A program made the position numbers and the translations under genes. A stretch of DNA of 64,000 bases from Burkholderia ubonensis (GTDB taxonomy: Bacteria; Pseudomonadota; Gammaproteobacteria; Burkholderiales; Burkholderiaceae): assembly GCF_001718695.1 (NCBI RefSeq), contig NZ_CP013422.1:496001-560000 (forward strand). The letters run 5' to 3'. Every line of letters starts with the position of its first letter. Position 1 is the stretch's first letter. The notes beneath the pieces were generated by a model that ran no database searches, was not told the origin of the DNA, and saw only the letters and a program-made list of their open reading frames with translations. Positions 1 through 9,445 of this stretch are shown here, piece by piece.

Positions 1-1
1 G

Positions 2-1051
2 TCCGAGACCTATACGGTCCACTACATCGACGCGAAGCTGATCATGGACCAGCTCCAGCAGCAGCGCGCGTCGCACCCGCTGCCGCCGTCGCGCTTCACG
101 GACCCGTCGCAATACGTGTACCGCATCGGGCCGCAGGACATCCTCGGCGTGACGGTGTGGGACCACCCCGAGCTGACGACGCCGCAGGGCCAGTCGTTCT
201 CGAGCGGCGGCAACACGACGCAGACGGTGGCCGGCGCGCTGCAGCAGCCGTATACGACGGCGCTGCCGGGCCAGGCCGATCCGTACGGCCAGACGGTCGG
301 CGCGGACGGCACGATCTTCTTCCCGTTCGTCGGCCGCATCCGCGCGGCGGGCAAGACGATCGCGCAGGTGCGCGAAGAGCTGGCCACGAGCCTCGCACGC
401 TACGTGAAGAATCCGCAGATCGACGTGCGCGTGCTGTCGTTCCGCAGCCAGAAGGTGCAGGTCACCGGCGAGGTGAAGCAGCCGGGCCCGCTCGCGGTGA
501 GCGACGTGCCGCTCACGCTCGTCGACGCGATCTCGCGCTCGGGCGGCTCGACCGCCGAGGCCGACCTGCAGCGCGTGCGCCTGACGCGCGACGGCAAGTT
601 CTACACGCTCGACGCGAACGGCGTGCTCGATCGCGGCGAGGTGTCGCAGAACGTGATGCTGCAGCCGGGCGACATCGTCAACGTGCCGGACCGCAGCGAC
701 AGCCGCGTGTACATCATGGGCGAAGTGAAGACGCCGGTCGCGGTGCCGATGATGAAGGGCAAGCTGACGATCGCCGATGCGCTGACGTCGGGCGGCGGCA
801 TCCTCGATACCGACGCGAACCCGCGCAAGATCTACGTGATGCGCGGGACGCGCGACAACCCGACCAAACCGGAAGTGTTCCGGCTCGACATGACGCAGCC
901 TGACGCGCTGATGCTGTCGAGCCGCTTCCAGCTGCAGCCGCTCGATGTCGTGTACGTCGACACGGCGGGTTCGGTGCAGTTCAACCGCGTGCTGCAGCAG
1001 GTGCTGCCGACGATCCAGACGATCTTCTACATGAGGCAGATCACGCGTTGA
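2..1051 (+). CDS. bceE: Outer-membrane polysaccharide export protein BceE (5'-truncated)
   Basis: Wza/OPX-family protein that would form the outer-membrane channel for cepacian export. The reading frame is open from the first bases, so the true start and lipoprotein signal lie outside the window; the first internal ATG is at 44. Visible parts are a Poly_export-like region with 'IGPQDILGVTVWDHPEL' and 'DGTIFFPFVGRIRAAGKT', then two SLBB-like repeats ('VQVTGEVKQPGPLAVSDVPLTL' type, and 'VYIMGEVKTPVAVPM'). It lies 49 nt before the BY-kinase bceF. The gene order E-F-G-H-I-J-K matches the bce-I cepacian cluster, which is why I use that symbol. Confidence 0.9.
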   Translation, partial: SETYTVHYIDAKLIMDQLQQQRASHPLPPSRFTDPSQYVYRIGPQDILGVTVWDHPELTTPQGQSFSSGGNTTQTVAGALQQPYTTALPGQADPYGQTVGADGTIFFPFVGRIRAAGKTIAQVREELATSLARYVKNPQIDVRVLSFRSQKVQVTGEVKQPGPLAVSDVPLTLVDAISRSGGSTAEADLQRVRLTRDGKFYTLDANGVLDRGEVSQNVMLQPGDIVNVPDRSDSRVYIMGEVKTPVAVPMMKGKLTIADALTSGGGILDTDANPRKIYVMRGTRDNPTKPEVFRLDMTQPDALMLSSRFQLQPLDVVYVDTAGSVQFNRVLQQVLPTIQTIFYMRQITR

Positions 1052-1100
1052 CGAATCGCGGGACGGCCCGGCCGTCCCTGCCCAACTCAAGCGGGAACGT

Positions 1101-3326
1101 ATGGTGAACACGCAAGCGAAACAATCCTACGCGGGCCTGGCCGCGAAGACCGAGGAAGAAGACGTCGTGCTCGGTCAGTTGATCCAGGTGATCTTCGACG
1201 ATTTCTGGACGCTGCTCGGCATCGCGGTGACCGTCGTCGCGCTCGCCGGCCTCTACTGCTTCATCGCGAAGCCGGTGTACCAGGCCGACGTGCACGTGCG
1301 GGTCGAGGGCAACGACAACACGTCGCAGGCGCTCACGCAGACGCAGACGGGCGCCGTCATCAACAGCGGCCCGCAGCAGGCGCCGACCGACGCGGAAATC
1401 GAGATCATCAAGAGCCGCGGCGTCGTCGCGCCGGTCGTCGAGCAGTTCAAGCTGAACTTCTCGGTGATGCCGAAGACGATCCCCGTGCTCGGCAGCCTGG
1501 CCGCGCGCTTCGCGACGCCGGGCGAGCCGGCCAACGCGTGGCTCGGCCTGAAGTCGTACGCGTGGGGCGGCGAGGTCGCCGACATCGACACGGTCAACGT
1601 CGTGCCGGCGCTCGAAGGCAAGAAGCTGACGCTGACCGCGGGGCCGAACGGCAGCTACACGCTCGCCGACCAGAACGGCGGCCGGATTCTCTCGGGCCGC
1701 GTCGGCGAAGCCGAGCAGGGCGGCGGCGTGACGCTGATGGTGTCGAAGCTGGCCGCGCGTCCGGGCACGCAGTTCACGGTGGTCCGGTACAACGACCTCG
1801 ACGCGATCGCCGGGTTCCAGACCGGCATCCAGGTGACCGAGCAGGGCAAGCAGACCGGCGTCGTGCAGATCTCGCTCGAAGGCAAGGACCCGGAGCAGAC
1901 CGCGGCGATCGCCAACGCGCTCGCGCAGTCGTACCTGAACCAGCACGTGGTCGCGAAGCAGGCCGAGGCGACCAAGATGCTCGACTTCCTGAAGGGCGAG
2001 GAGCCGCGCCTGAAGGCCGATCTCGAGCGCGCCGAGGCCGCGCTGACCAACTACCAGCGCACGTCGGGCTCGATCAACGCGAGCGACGAGGCGAAGGTCT
2101 ACCTCGAAGGCAGCGTGCAGTACGAGCAGCAGATCGCCGCGCAGCGCCTGCAGCTCGCGTCGCTCGCGCAGCGTTTCACCGATTCGCATCCGATGGTGAT
2201 CGCCGCGAAGCAGCAGCTCGGCCAGCTGCAGGCGGAGAAGGACAAGTTCTCGAACCGCTTCCGCAGCCTGCCGGCGACCGAGGTGAAGGCAGTCCAGCTC
2301 CAGCGCGACGCGAAGGTCGCCGAGGACATCTACGTGCTGCTGCTGAACCGCGTGCAGGAACTGTCGGTGCAGAAGGCGGGCACGGGCGGCAACATCCACC
2401 TGATCGACTCGGCGCTGCGTCCGGGCGCGCCGGTCAAGCCGAAGAAGGTGCTGATCCTGTCGGCCGCGGTGTTCCTCGGGCTGATCCTCGGCACGGGCAT
2501 CGTGTTCCTGCGCCGCAACCTGTTCCAGGGCATCGAGGATCCGGACCGCATCGAGCGCGCGTTCAACCTGCCGCTGTACGGCCTCGTGCCGGAAAGCGCC
2601 GAGCAGGTGCGCCTCGACGCGCAGGCCGAGAAGAGCGGCAGCCGCGCGCGGCCGATCCTCGCGAGCCTGCGTCCGAAGGACCTGAGCGTCGAGAGCCTGC
2701 GCAGCCTGCGCACCGCGATGCAGTTCGCGCTGATGGACGCGAAGAACCGCGTGATCGTGCTGACCGGCCCGACGCCGGGCATCGGCAAGAGCTTCCTCGC
2801 GGTCAACCTCGCGGTGCTGCTCGCGCACTCCGGCAAGCGCGTGCTGCTGGTCGACGCCGACATGCGCCGCGGCCTGCTCGACCGCTACTTCGGCCTCACG
2901 CCGCAGCCCGGCCTGTCCGAGCTGCTGAGCGACCAGTCGCCGCTCGAGGACGCGATCCGCGAGACGCCGGTGCAGGGCCTGTCGTTCATCGGGGCCGGCA
3001 CGCGCCCGCCGAACCCGTCGGAGCTGCTGATGTCGGCGCGTCTGCCGCAGTACCTCGAAGGCCTCGGCAAGCGCTACGACGTGGTGCTGGTCGATTCGCC
3101 GCCGGTGCTGGCCGTGACCGACGCGACGATCTTCGGCCGCATGGCGGGCTCGACGTTCCTCGTGCTGCGCTCGGGCATGCATACCGAAGGCGAGATCGGC
3201 GACGCGATCAAGCGGCTGCGTACCGCGGGCGTCGACCTGCAGGGCGGCATCTTCAACGGCGTGCCGCCGAAGGCGCGCGGCTATGGCCGCGGCTATGCGG
3301 CCGTGCATGAATACCTGAGCGCCTGA
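1101..3326 (+). CDS. bceF: Polysaccharide co-polymerase / bacterial tyrosine autokinase BceF
   Basis: A 741-residue inner-membrane BY-kinase with a fused Wzz domain, which controls polymer length and export through autophosphorylation. A first membrane segment lies near residues 35-55 and a second near 450-470, bracketing a periplasmic coiled-coil Wzz region. The cytoplasmic kinase shows Walker A 'GPTPGIGKS', Walker A' 'VLLVDADMRRG' and Walker B 'VVLVDSPPVL'. The C-terminus has a short tyrosine cluster (GYGRGY...EY), the usual autophosphorylation site. It sits between bceE and bceG, 18 nt before the latter, so it is almost certainly cotranscribed. Confidence 0.94.
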   Translation: MVNTQAKQSYAGLAAKTEEEDVVLGQLIQVIFDDFWTLLGIAVTVVALAGLYCFIAKPVYQADVHVRVEGNDNTSQALTQTQTGAVINSGPQQAPTDAEIEIIKSRGVVAPVVEQFKLNFSVMPKTIPVLGSLAARFATPGEPANAWLGLKSYAWGGEVADIDTVNVVPALEGKKLTLTAGPNGSYTLADQNGGRILSGRVGEAEQGGGVTLMVSKLAARPGTQFTVVRYNDLDAIAGFQTGIQVTEQGKQTGVVQISLEGKDPEQTAAIANALAQSYLNQHVVAKQAEATKMLDFLKGEEPRLKADLERAEAALTNYQRTSGSINASDEAKVYLEGSVQYEQQIAAQRLQLASLAQRFTDSHPMVIAAKQQLGQLQAEKDKFSNRFRSLPATEVKAVQLQRDAKVAEDIYVLLLNRVQELSVQKAGTGGNIHLIDSALRPGAPVKPKKVLILSAAVFLGLILGTGIVFLRRNLFQGIEDPDRIERAFNLPLYGLVPESAEQVRLDAQAEKSGSRARPILASLRPKDLSVESLRSLRTAMQFALMDAKNRVIVLTGPTPGIGKSFLAVNLAVLLAHSGKRVLLVDADMRRGLLDRYFGLTPQPGLSELLSDQSPLEDAIRETPVQGLSFIGAGTRPPNPSELLMSARLPQYLEGLGKRYDVVLVDSPPVLAVTDATIFGRMAGSTFLVLRSGMHTEGEIGDAIKRLRTAGVDLQGGIFNGVPPKARGYGRGYAAVHEYLSA

Positions 3327-3344
3327 CCGGCTGGAGGCTCGACG

Positions 3345-4304
3345 ATGAAAATTTCCGTGCTCGTTCCGACCTACCGGCGTCCGGCCGATCTCGCGCGCTG
3401 CCTGCATGCGCTGCAGCGCCAGGCGCGGATGCCCGACGAGGTGATCGTCGTCGCGCGCCCGGAAGACGACGCGACGCACGAGCGGCTCGCCGATCCGTCG
3501 GTGGGCGGCACGCTGCCGCTGCGCGTCGTGCCGGTCGACGTGCCGGGGCAGGTCGCCGCGCTGAACAAGGGCCTCGACTCGGTGCACGGCGACATCGTCG
3601 CGATCACCGACGACGACGCCGCGCCGCATCCCGACTGGCTCGCGCGCATCGAAGCCGCGTTTCTCGCCGATCCGCGCGTCGGCGCCGTCGGCGGGCGCGA
3701 CTGGGTGCACGAGAAAGGCCGCCTGCTCGACGAATCGCGCGAGCGCGTCGGCCAGCTCACGCTGTCCGGCAAGATCATCGGCAATCATCATCTCGGCGTC
3801 GGCGGCGTGCGCGAAGTCGACACGCTGAAGGGCGCGAACATGAGCTTCCGGCGCGCGGCGATCGAGCGGCTGCGCTTCGATACGCGGCTGCGCGGCGCGG
3901 GCGCGCAGGTGCACAACGACATGGCGTTCAGCATGCGCGTGCAGCGCGCCGGCTGGACGCTCGTCTACGACCCGGCGATCGCGGTCGATCACTTTCCGGC
4001 CGAGCGCTTCGACGACGACCGGCGCGACGCCGCGTCGCTGAACGCGATCAGCAACGGCGCGTACAACCTGCATCTGACGCTGCGCGAGCATCTGCCGCCG
4101 ATCCGGCGCGAGATCGCGTGGTGGTGGTGGATGCTGGTCGGCACCCGCGTGTACCCGGGGCTTGCGCACCTGCTGCTGTCGCTGCATACCGCGCAGCGCG
4201 ACCGCGTGCGCGACCACTGGCGCGCGGTGCGGCGCGGCGCGCGCGACGCCCGCCGCGCGACCCTGGCCTCCCACCGTGCGGCGATGCCGCCGGTGACGTC
4301 TTGA
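3345..4304 (+). CDS. bceG: GT2 family glycosyltransferase BceG
   Basis: A 319-residue family-2 (GT-A fold) glycosyltransferase predicted to add one sugar of the cepacian repeat on the undecaprenyl carrier at the cytoplasmic face. The N-terminus has the nucleotide-sugar binding strand 'ISVLVPTYRRP', and the DXD-type metal site is 'ITDDDAAPHPDW'. A later 'GANMSFRR' and an acidic 'HNDMAFSMRVQ' (ED-type catalytic base region) are also typical. A ribosome site (GGAGG near 3332) precedes the ATG. The donor and acceptor sugars cannot be read from sequence. Confidence 0.87.
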   Translation: MKISVLVPTYRRPADLARCLHALQRQARMPDEVIVVARPEDDATHERLADPSVGGTLPLRVVPVDVPGQVAALNKGLDSVHGDIVAITDDDAAPHPDWLARIEAAFLADPRVGAVGGRDWVHEKGRLLDESRERVGQLTLSGKIIGNHHLGVGGVREVDTLKGANMSFRRAAIERLRFDTRLRGAGAQVHNDMAFSMRVQRAGWTLVYDPAIAVDHFPAERFDDDRRDAASLNAISNGAYNLHLTLREHLPPIRREIAWWWWMLVGTRVYPGLAHLLLSLHTAQRDRVRDHWRAVRRGARDARRATLASHRAAMPPVTS

Positions 4305-4347
4305 ACGGCCCGCGCGCGTTTCGCGCGGCCAAATCTGGAGGGCTCGC

Positions 4348-5484
4348 ATGACTCCCACGAAAGTGCACGTCCATCTGTTTTACGGCGCCGATCCGCGCAC
4401 GTACCGCAAAGGCGACGACATCGGCTGCCTGTACGGCTATCACCACGCCGAATCGGACGAATTCACGCTGACCTATTCGCAGGACGCGCGCGAGAGCCGC
4501 GTGGTCGGCTTCGCGCGCCGCGCGCTGAAGGCGGCGCTCGGCTTCGACGTCGTGCATGCGTGGCGCAACCGCGCCGCGCTGATCGGCACCGACGTGATCT
4601 GGACGCACACCGAGCAGGAGCACCTCGCCGCGTCGCTGATCCTGAAGCTGGCGGGCGAGCGGGGCAAGCGTCCACTGCTGCTCGCGCAGAGCGTGTGGCT
4701 GTACGACAAATGGAGCGGCTACGGCCGCCTGCGCCGCTGGCTGTATCGCAAGCTGCTCGCGCGCGCCGACGTGCTGACGACGCTCGCGCGCGACAACGCC
4801 CAGCTGTGCCGCCGCTATCTGCATCGCGACGCGCTGTTCGTCCATTACGGGCTCAACACGCAGGATTTCCCGATCGCCGAGCCGCGGCAATGGACGCCGA
4901 GCCGGCCGCTGCGCATCGCGGCGATCGGCAACGACCGCGATCGCGACTGGCGCACCTTCCTCGCCGCGTTCGGCGGCGACGACCGCTACGACGTGCGGCT
5001 CGCGACGCGCCGGCGCGTGCCGCGCGAATGGCGCGCGCCGAACGTGACGATCGGCTCGGCGTCCGGGCTCGCGAAGCAGCACGAGCTGTATGCGTGGGCC
5101 GACGTGATCGTCGTGCCGCTGCGGCCGAACTACCATGCGTCGGGCATCACGGTGATGCTCGAGGCGGCCGCGGTCGGCAAGCCGATGATCGTGTCCGACG
5201 TCGGCGGGCTCGTCGACTACTTCCCGCACGATACGGCCGCCTACGTGCCGCCGTTCGATGCGCAGGCGATGCGCCAGGCGGCCGACGGCTTCGCGGCGGA
5301 CCCGCGCCGCGCGCTCGCGACCGCGCAGGCCGCGGCTGCGCGGCTGCGCGAGCGTGACCTGACGACGCAGGCGTTCGCCGCGCAGCACGTGCGGATCACG
5401 CGCGACCTGCTGCGCCAGCGCCGCACGCCGGCGGCGGCCGGCATGGCGCTGCCGCTCGCGGATTCGCAGCCTTCGTCGCGATGA
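4348..5484 (+). CDS. bceH: Glycosyltransferase BceH (GT-B fold)
   Basis: A 378-residue GT-B type glycosyltransferase. The C-terminal half holds the donor-binding pattern 'YAWADVIVVPLRPNYHASGITVMLEAAAVGKPMIVSDVGGL', with the acidic residue of the E-x7-E-like motif in 'MLEAAAVGKP'. A GGAGG ribosome site lies just before the ATG. It overlaps bceI by 4 nt (ATGA), which indicates translational coupling. The role as a cepacian sugar transferase is inferred from operon position and family. Confidence 0.85.
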   Translation: MTPTKVHVHLFYGADPRTYRKGDDIGCLYGYHHAESDEFTLTYSQDARESRVVGFARRALKAALGFDVVHAWRNRAALIGTDVIWTHTEQEHLAASLILKLAGERGKRPLLLAQSVWLYDKWSGYGRLRRWLYRKLLARADVLTTLARDNAQLCRRYLHRDALFVHYGLNTQDFPIAEPRQWTPSRPLRIAAIGNDRDRDWRTFLAAFGGDDRYDVRLATRRRVPREWRAPNVTIGSASGLAKQHELYAWADVIVVPLRPNYHASGITVMLEAAAVGKPMIVSDVGGLVDYFPHDTAAYVPPFDAQAMRQAADGFAADPRRALATAQAAAARLRERDLTTQAFAAQHVRITRDLLRQRRTPAAAGMALPLADSQPSSR

Positions 5485-6947
5485 GTACGATCGCCGCCGA
5501 ACGCGCGCCGTCGCGCAGCCGCAGCTGGTTCGCGGAGCCGAAGCACTGGGCCGGGCAGGCCGGGCTGTGGACCTTGACGGCCGTGCTGATCGCCGCGCAC
5601 CAGGGATCGGTGCTGACGCTCGCGTTCCCGGTTCTGTCGATCGCGGTGGGCCTGTGGCTGTATTTCAAGAGTCCGGCGCGCTACGTCGGCTTCATGTGGT
5701 GGGTGTGGTTCCTGAGCCCCGAGGTGCGGCGTCTCGCCGACTGGTCGAAGGGCGCGTTCACGCCGACCAGCCTGATCCAGGTCGCGCCGCTCGCGGTGAC
5801 GATGATCGCCGGCCTCGGCCTCGTGCGCCATTACCGCGTGCTCGCGCAGCGGCGCGGGATACCCGTGCTGCTGATCCTGTTCGGGCTCGCGTACGCGTAC
5901 CTCGTCGGCATCGTGTCGAGCGGCGTGATGGCCGCGACCTACGACCTCGCGAACTGGGTGTATCCGCTGCTGATCGGCTTTCACATCATGGTCAACGCGC
6001 GCGACTACCCCGAATATCGCGACGTGCTGCTGTCCACCTTCATGTGGGGCATGCTCGTGATGGGCGCATACGGCGTCGTGCAGTACTTCCTGATGCCGCA
6101 GTGGGACGTGCTGTGGATGGTCGGCTCGCAGATGGGCTCGCAGGGCGAGCCCGTGCCGTACGGCGTGCGCGTGTTCAGCACGATGAACTCGTCGGGGCCG
6201 TTTGCGTTCGCGATGATGGGCGCGCTGGTGTTCGTGCTCGCCGCGCCGCAGAAGATCCGCTGGGTGGCGGGGGCGATGGGCTTCATCTCGTTCGCGCTGT
6301 GCCTCGTGCGCTCGACGTGGGGCGGCTGGGTGATCGCGCTCGCGATCCAGCTCGTGCAGTCGAGCAACCGCGTGCGGGTGCGGATCATCGTCAGCGGGCT
6401 CGTGCTGGCCGGGCTGTGCGTGCCGCTGCTGACCGTCGGGCCGGTCGCCGACCGTCTCGGCGCGCGCCTGCAGTCGATCACGAACCTGAAGGACGACCGC
6501 AGCTACGACGACCGCAACAAGTTCTACGCGACCTTCGCGCAGACGGCATTTACCGACGTCGCCGGCGAAGGCATGGGCGCGACCGGCGCATCGACCAAGC
6601 TGTCGAGCGACAGCGGCGAGCTCGGCAAGTACGGCAGCTTCGACAGCGGCGTGATGAACGTGCCGTTCGTGCTCGGCTGGCCCGGCACGCTGCTGTATCT
6701 CGCGGGGCTCGTGCTGCTGCTCGGCCGCACGCTGCGCGCGGCGTTCAGGCTGCGCAAGGACAAGTTCGTCGGCGCCTGCCTGAGCCTGTGCCTGTCGGTA
6801 TTCGCGATGCTCGTGTTCACGAACTCGCTGATCGGCACCGGCGGGCTGCTGCTGTTCACCGCCATTTTTTCGATTCTTTCCGCGGCGCACTGGCAGAAGG
6901 CCCGGCGCCAGTCATCCGCCGCGACCTTAACGGGAGCCGACCATTGA
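5481..6947 (+). CDS. bceI: Wzy-like polysaccharide polymerase BceI
   Basis: A 488-residue multi-spanning inner-membrane protein with about ten to twelve hydrophobic segments and a large periplasmic loop around residues 325-395 ('DDRSYDDRNKFYATF...'), the layout of O-antigen polymerase/ligase (Wzy/WaaL) proteins. In a Wzx/Wzy system this enzyme joins repeat units in the periplasm. The start overlaps the end of bceH. The stop TGA shares bases with the TTG start of bceJ. The flippase partner is not in this window; in cepacian producers it is in a second bce cluster. Confidence 0.87.
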   Translation: MSTIAAERAPSRSRSWFAEPKHWAGQAGLWTLTAVLIAAHQGSVLTLAFPVLSIAVGLWLYFKSPARYVGFMWWVWFLSPEVRRLADWSKGAFTPTSLIQVAPLAVTMIAGLGLVRHYRVLAQRRGIPVLLILFGLAYAYLVGIVSSGVMAATYDLANWVYPLLIGFHIMVNARDYPEYRDVLLSTFMWGMLVMGAYGVVQYFLMPQWDVLWMVGSQMGSQGEPVPYGVRVFSTMNSSGPFAFAMMGALVFVLAAPQKIRWVAGAMGFISFALCLVRSTWGGWVIALAIQLVQSSNRVRVRIIVSGLVLAGLCVPLLTVGPVADRLGARLQSITNLKDDRSYDDRNKFYATFAQTAFTDVAGEGMGATGASTKLSSDSGELGKYGSFDSGVMNVPFVLGWPGTLLYLAGLVLLLGRTLRAAFRLRKDKFVGACLSLCLSVFAMLVFTNSLIGTGGLLLFTAIFSILSAAHWQKARRQSSAATLTGADH

Positions 6948-8128
6948 GAATCGTGATCGTCACGCATGTCGTGCGTCATAACGACGGGCAGGGCCGCGTC
7001 AACTACGAGATCGCCCGCGCGGCGCTGGCCGAGGACTACGAGGTGACGCTCGTCGCGTCGCACGTCGCGCCCGAGCTGCTCGCGAACCACCGGGTGCGCT
7101 GGGTGCCCGTGAAGGTCGGGCGCTTCTGGCCGTCGAACCTCGTCAGGCAGCAGGTGTTCGCGCTGAAGAGCGCGTGGTGGCTGCGCGCGCATCGCGGCGA
7201 ATACGACGTGCTGCACGTGAACGGCTTCATCTCGTGGATCAGGGCCGACGTGAACACCGCGCACTTCGTGCACGGCGGCTGGTTCAAGAGCCCGTATTAC
7301 CCGTTCGGGCTGACCAAGGGCCTGTGGTCCGCCTACCAGTACGTCTACACGCGCGTGAACACCGCGCTCGAACGCTGGGCGTACCGGCGCTCGCGCGCGA
7401 TCACCGCGGTGTCGCAGAAGGTGGCCGACGAGATCCGCGGGCTCGGCATCGACGGCGGCAAGATCAGCGTGATCTACAACGGCGTCGACGCCGGCGCATT
7501 CGCGGATGCGCAGCCCGACCGCGCGGCGTTCGCGCTGCCGGCCGGCGCGTTCCTGCTGCTGTTCGTCGGCGACCTGCGCACGCCGCGCAAGAACCTCGGC
7601 ACCGTGCTGAAGGCGCTGACGACGCTGCCGGAGAACGTGCATCTCGCGGTCGCGGGCTACCTGCCCGGCAGCCCGTATCCGGACGAGGCGCGCGCGCTCG
7701 GGCTCGGCAAGCGCGTGCATTTCCTCGGGCTCGTCAGGAACATGCCGACCCTGATGCGCTCGGTCGACGCGTACGTGTTTCCGTCGCGCTACGAGGCGAT
7801 GAGCCTGTCGCTGCTCGAGGCGATGGCGGCCGGCCTGCCGGTCGTCACCGCGCGCACCGCGGGCGGCGCCGAGATCATCACGCGCGAGTGCGGGATCGTG
7901 CTCGACGATCCCGACGATCCGGCCGCGCTTGCGCAGGCGATCGGCACGCTCGCGGCGTCGCGCGACGCGTGCCGCGCGATGGGCGCGGCGGCGCGCGACC
8001 TGATGTCCCGTTTCGGCTGGGCGCACATGGGCGCCCAGTATGTCGCGCTTTACCGGCGCATCGGCCAACCCTCGCAGCCGACCGCCTTCGGGCATGTCGA
8101 GCATGCAGTCACGCAGGAGCAATCGTGA
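6944..8128 (+). CDS. bceJ: GT4 family glycosyltransferase BceJ
   Basis: A 394-residue GT4-type transferase. I chose the TTG at 6944, which overlaps the bceI stop by 4 nt (TTGA) and has GGAG 8 nt upstream. It gives the expected N-terminus 'MRIVIVTHVVRHNDGQGRVNYEIA'-like fold start; the frame also stays open far upstream but that is shadow sequence. The donor site motif is 'SVDAYVFPSRYEAMSLSLLEAMAAGLPVV', with the E-x7-E pair. 'ISVIYNGVD' is the typical hinge motif of the family. It ends one base into the bceK start codon. Confidence 0.87.
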   Translation: MRIVIVTHVVRHNDGQGRVNYEIARAALAEDYEVTLVASHVAPELLANHRVRWVPVKVGRFWPSNLVRQQVFALKSAWWLRAHRGEYDVLHVNGFISWIRADVNTAHFVHGGWFKSPYYPFGLTKGLWSAYQYVYTRVNTALERWAYRRSRAITAVSQKVADEIRGLGIDGGKISVIYNGVDAGAFADAQPDRAAFALPAGAFLLLFVGDLRTPRKNLGTVLKALTTLPENVHLAVAGYLPGSPYPDEARALGLGKRVHFLGLVRNMPTLMRSVDAYVFPSRYEAMSLSLLEAMAAGLPVVTARTAGGAEIITRECGIVLDDPDDPAALAQAIGTLAASRDACRAMGAAARDLMSRFGWAHMGAQYVALYRRIGQPSQPTAFGHVEHAVTQEQS

Positions 8129-9296
8129 TGTCTCATTCCACCCGGCCGATCAAATCGCTGCAGATCGGCATGCACTGGTTTCCCGAACGTGCGGGCGGCC
8201 TCGACCGGATGTATTACTCGCTCGTCGGCGCGCTGCCCGGCGCGGGCGTCGAGGTGCGCGGGCTCGTCGCGGGCTCCGAGCGCAGGTCGCGAACGACACC
8301 GGCGGCGCGATCCGCGGCTTCGGCCCGGCCGAGCAGCCGCTCGCGCGCCGGATGCTGGCCGCGCGCCGCGCGCTGCGCGACGTGATCCGCACCGAGCGGC
8401 CCGACGTGATCTCGTCGCATTTCGCGCTGTATACGTTCCCCGGCCTCGACGTCACGCGCGGGATTCCGCAGGTGTCGCATTTCCAGGGGCCATGGGCCGA
8501 CGAGAGCCAGGTCGAGGGCGCCGCGTCGCTCGGGCAGCGCGCGAAGCGCTATCTCGAGCATGCCGTGTATGCGCGCTCGTCACGGCTGATCGTGCTGTCG
8601 CAGGCGTTCGGCCAGATCCTGACGAGCCGCTACGACATCGATCCGGAGCGCGTGCGCGTGATCCCGGGCTGCGTCGACACCGCGCAGTTCGACACGCCGC
8701 TCGCGCCCGCTCAGGCGCGGCACAAGCTGCAGCTGCCGCAGGACCGGCCGATCGTGCTCGCGGTGCGGCGGCTCGTGCGGCGCATGGGGCTCGAGGATCT
8801 GATCGACGCGGTCGGCCTCGTCAAGCGCCGCCATCCGGACGTGCTGCTGCTGATCGCCGGCAAGGGCAAGCTCGCCGAGGAACTGCAGCAGCGGATCGAC
8901 GCGGCGGGGCTGCAGGACAACGTGAAGCTGCTCGGCTTCGTGCCCGACCATCATCTCGCGGCGCTGTATCGCGCGGCGACGGTCAGCGTCGTGCCGACGG
9001 TCGCGCTCGAGGGCTTCGGGCTGATCACCGTCGAATCGCTCGCATCCGGCACGCCGGTGCTGGTCACGCCGATCGGCGGGCTGCCGGAGGCGGTCGCCGG
9101 GCTGTCCGACGATCTGGTGCTGCCGTCGACGGGCGCGGACGCGATCGCGGAAGGGCTCGGCGCGGCGTTGTCGGGCGCGATCGCGCTGCCGGACGAAGCC
9201 GCGTGCAAGCGCTATGCACGCGATCATTTCGACAACGCGGTGATCGCGCGGCGCGTCGCCGGCGTCTACGACGAGGCGATCCGCGCGGCCAGCTGA
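8128..9296 (+). pseudogene. bceK: Glycosyltransferase BceK, interrupted by a frameshift
   Basis: GT4 glycosyltransferase in two frames. From ATG 8128 (AGGAG ribosome site at 8114) the frame reads 'IKSLQIGMHWFPERAGGLDRMYY...GLVAGSE' up to 8280. The homologous reading then continues one frame later from 8283 ('QVANDTGGAIRGFGPAEQP...'). Only two bases (8281-8282) separate the blocks, so one base is missing, or two are extra. Unshifted translation stops at 8385, giving 85 residues of about 390. The remainder has an intact GT4 donor site ('VSVVPTVALEGFGLITVESLASGTPVLV'). It is either a real lesion in the last bce gene or an assembly error. Confidence 0.85.
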
Positions 9297-9364
9297 GCGC
9301 GCGACGCGTGACGCGTGACGCACCGCGACCGGCGCGCAGGGCGACCTCGCGCCGGGGCACGGAC

Positions 9365-9396
9365 CGGCTCGCCCGACTTCGGCGAGCCGTTTTTTT
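9365..9396 (+). terminator. Rho-independent terminator of the bce operon
   Basis: A perfect 9-bp GC stem (CGGCTCGCC / GGCGAGCCG) with a 7-nt loop is followed directly by seven T residues. It lies 69 nt after the bceK stop and marks the end of the exopolysaccharide operon. Confidence 0.9.
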
Positions 9397-9445
9397 CGTT
9401 CGTTGCATGGCCGCCGCGCGGGCGGCGCGACGTGTTCGGCGTGTG

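Noticed and set aside
1041..4358. A 1105-codon open frame opposite bceF/bceG
   Set aside because: It is an Arg/His/Ala-rich shadow created by GC-rich codons of real genes; no domain and no ribosome site.
5567..6943. Upstream extension of bceJ
   Set aside because: The frame is open but lies wholly within bceI in another frame; TTG 6944 has a ribosome site and the family start.
8128..9296. Programmed frameshifting in bceK
   Set aside because: No slippery run occurs at 8275-8285, only mixed GC sequence.
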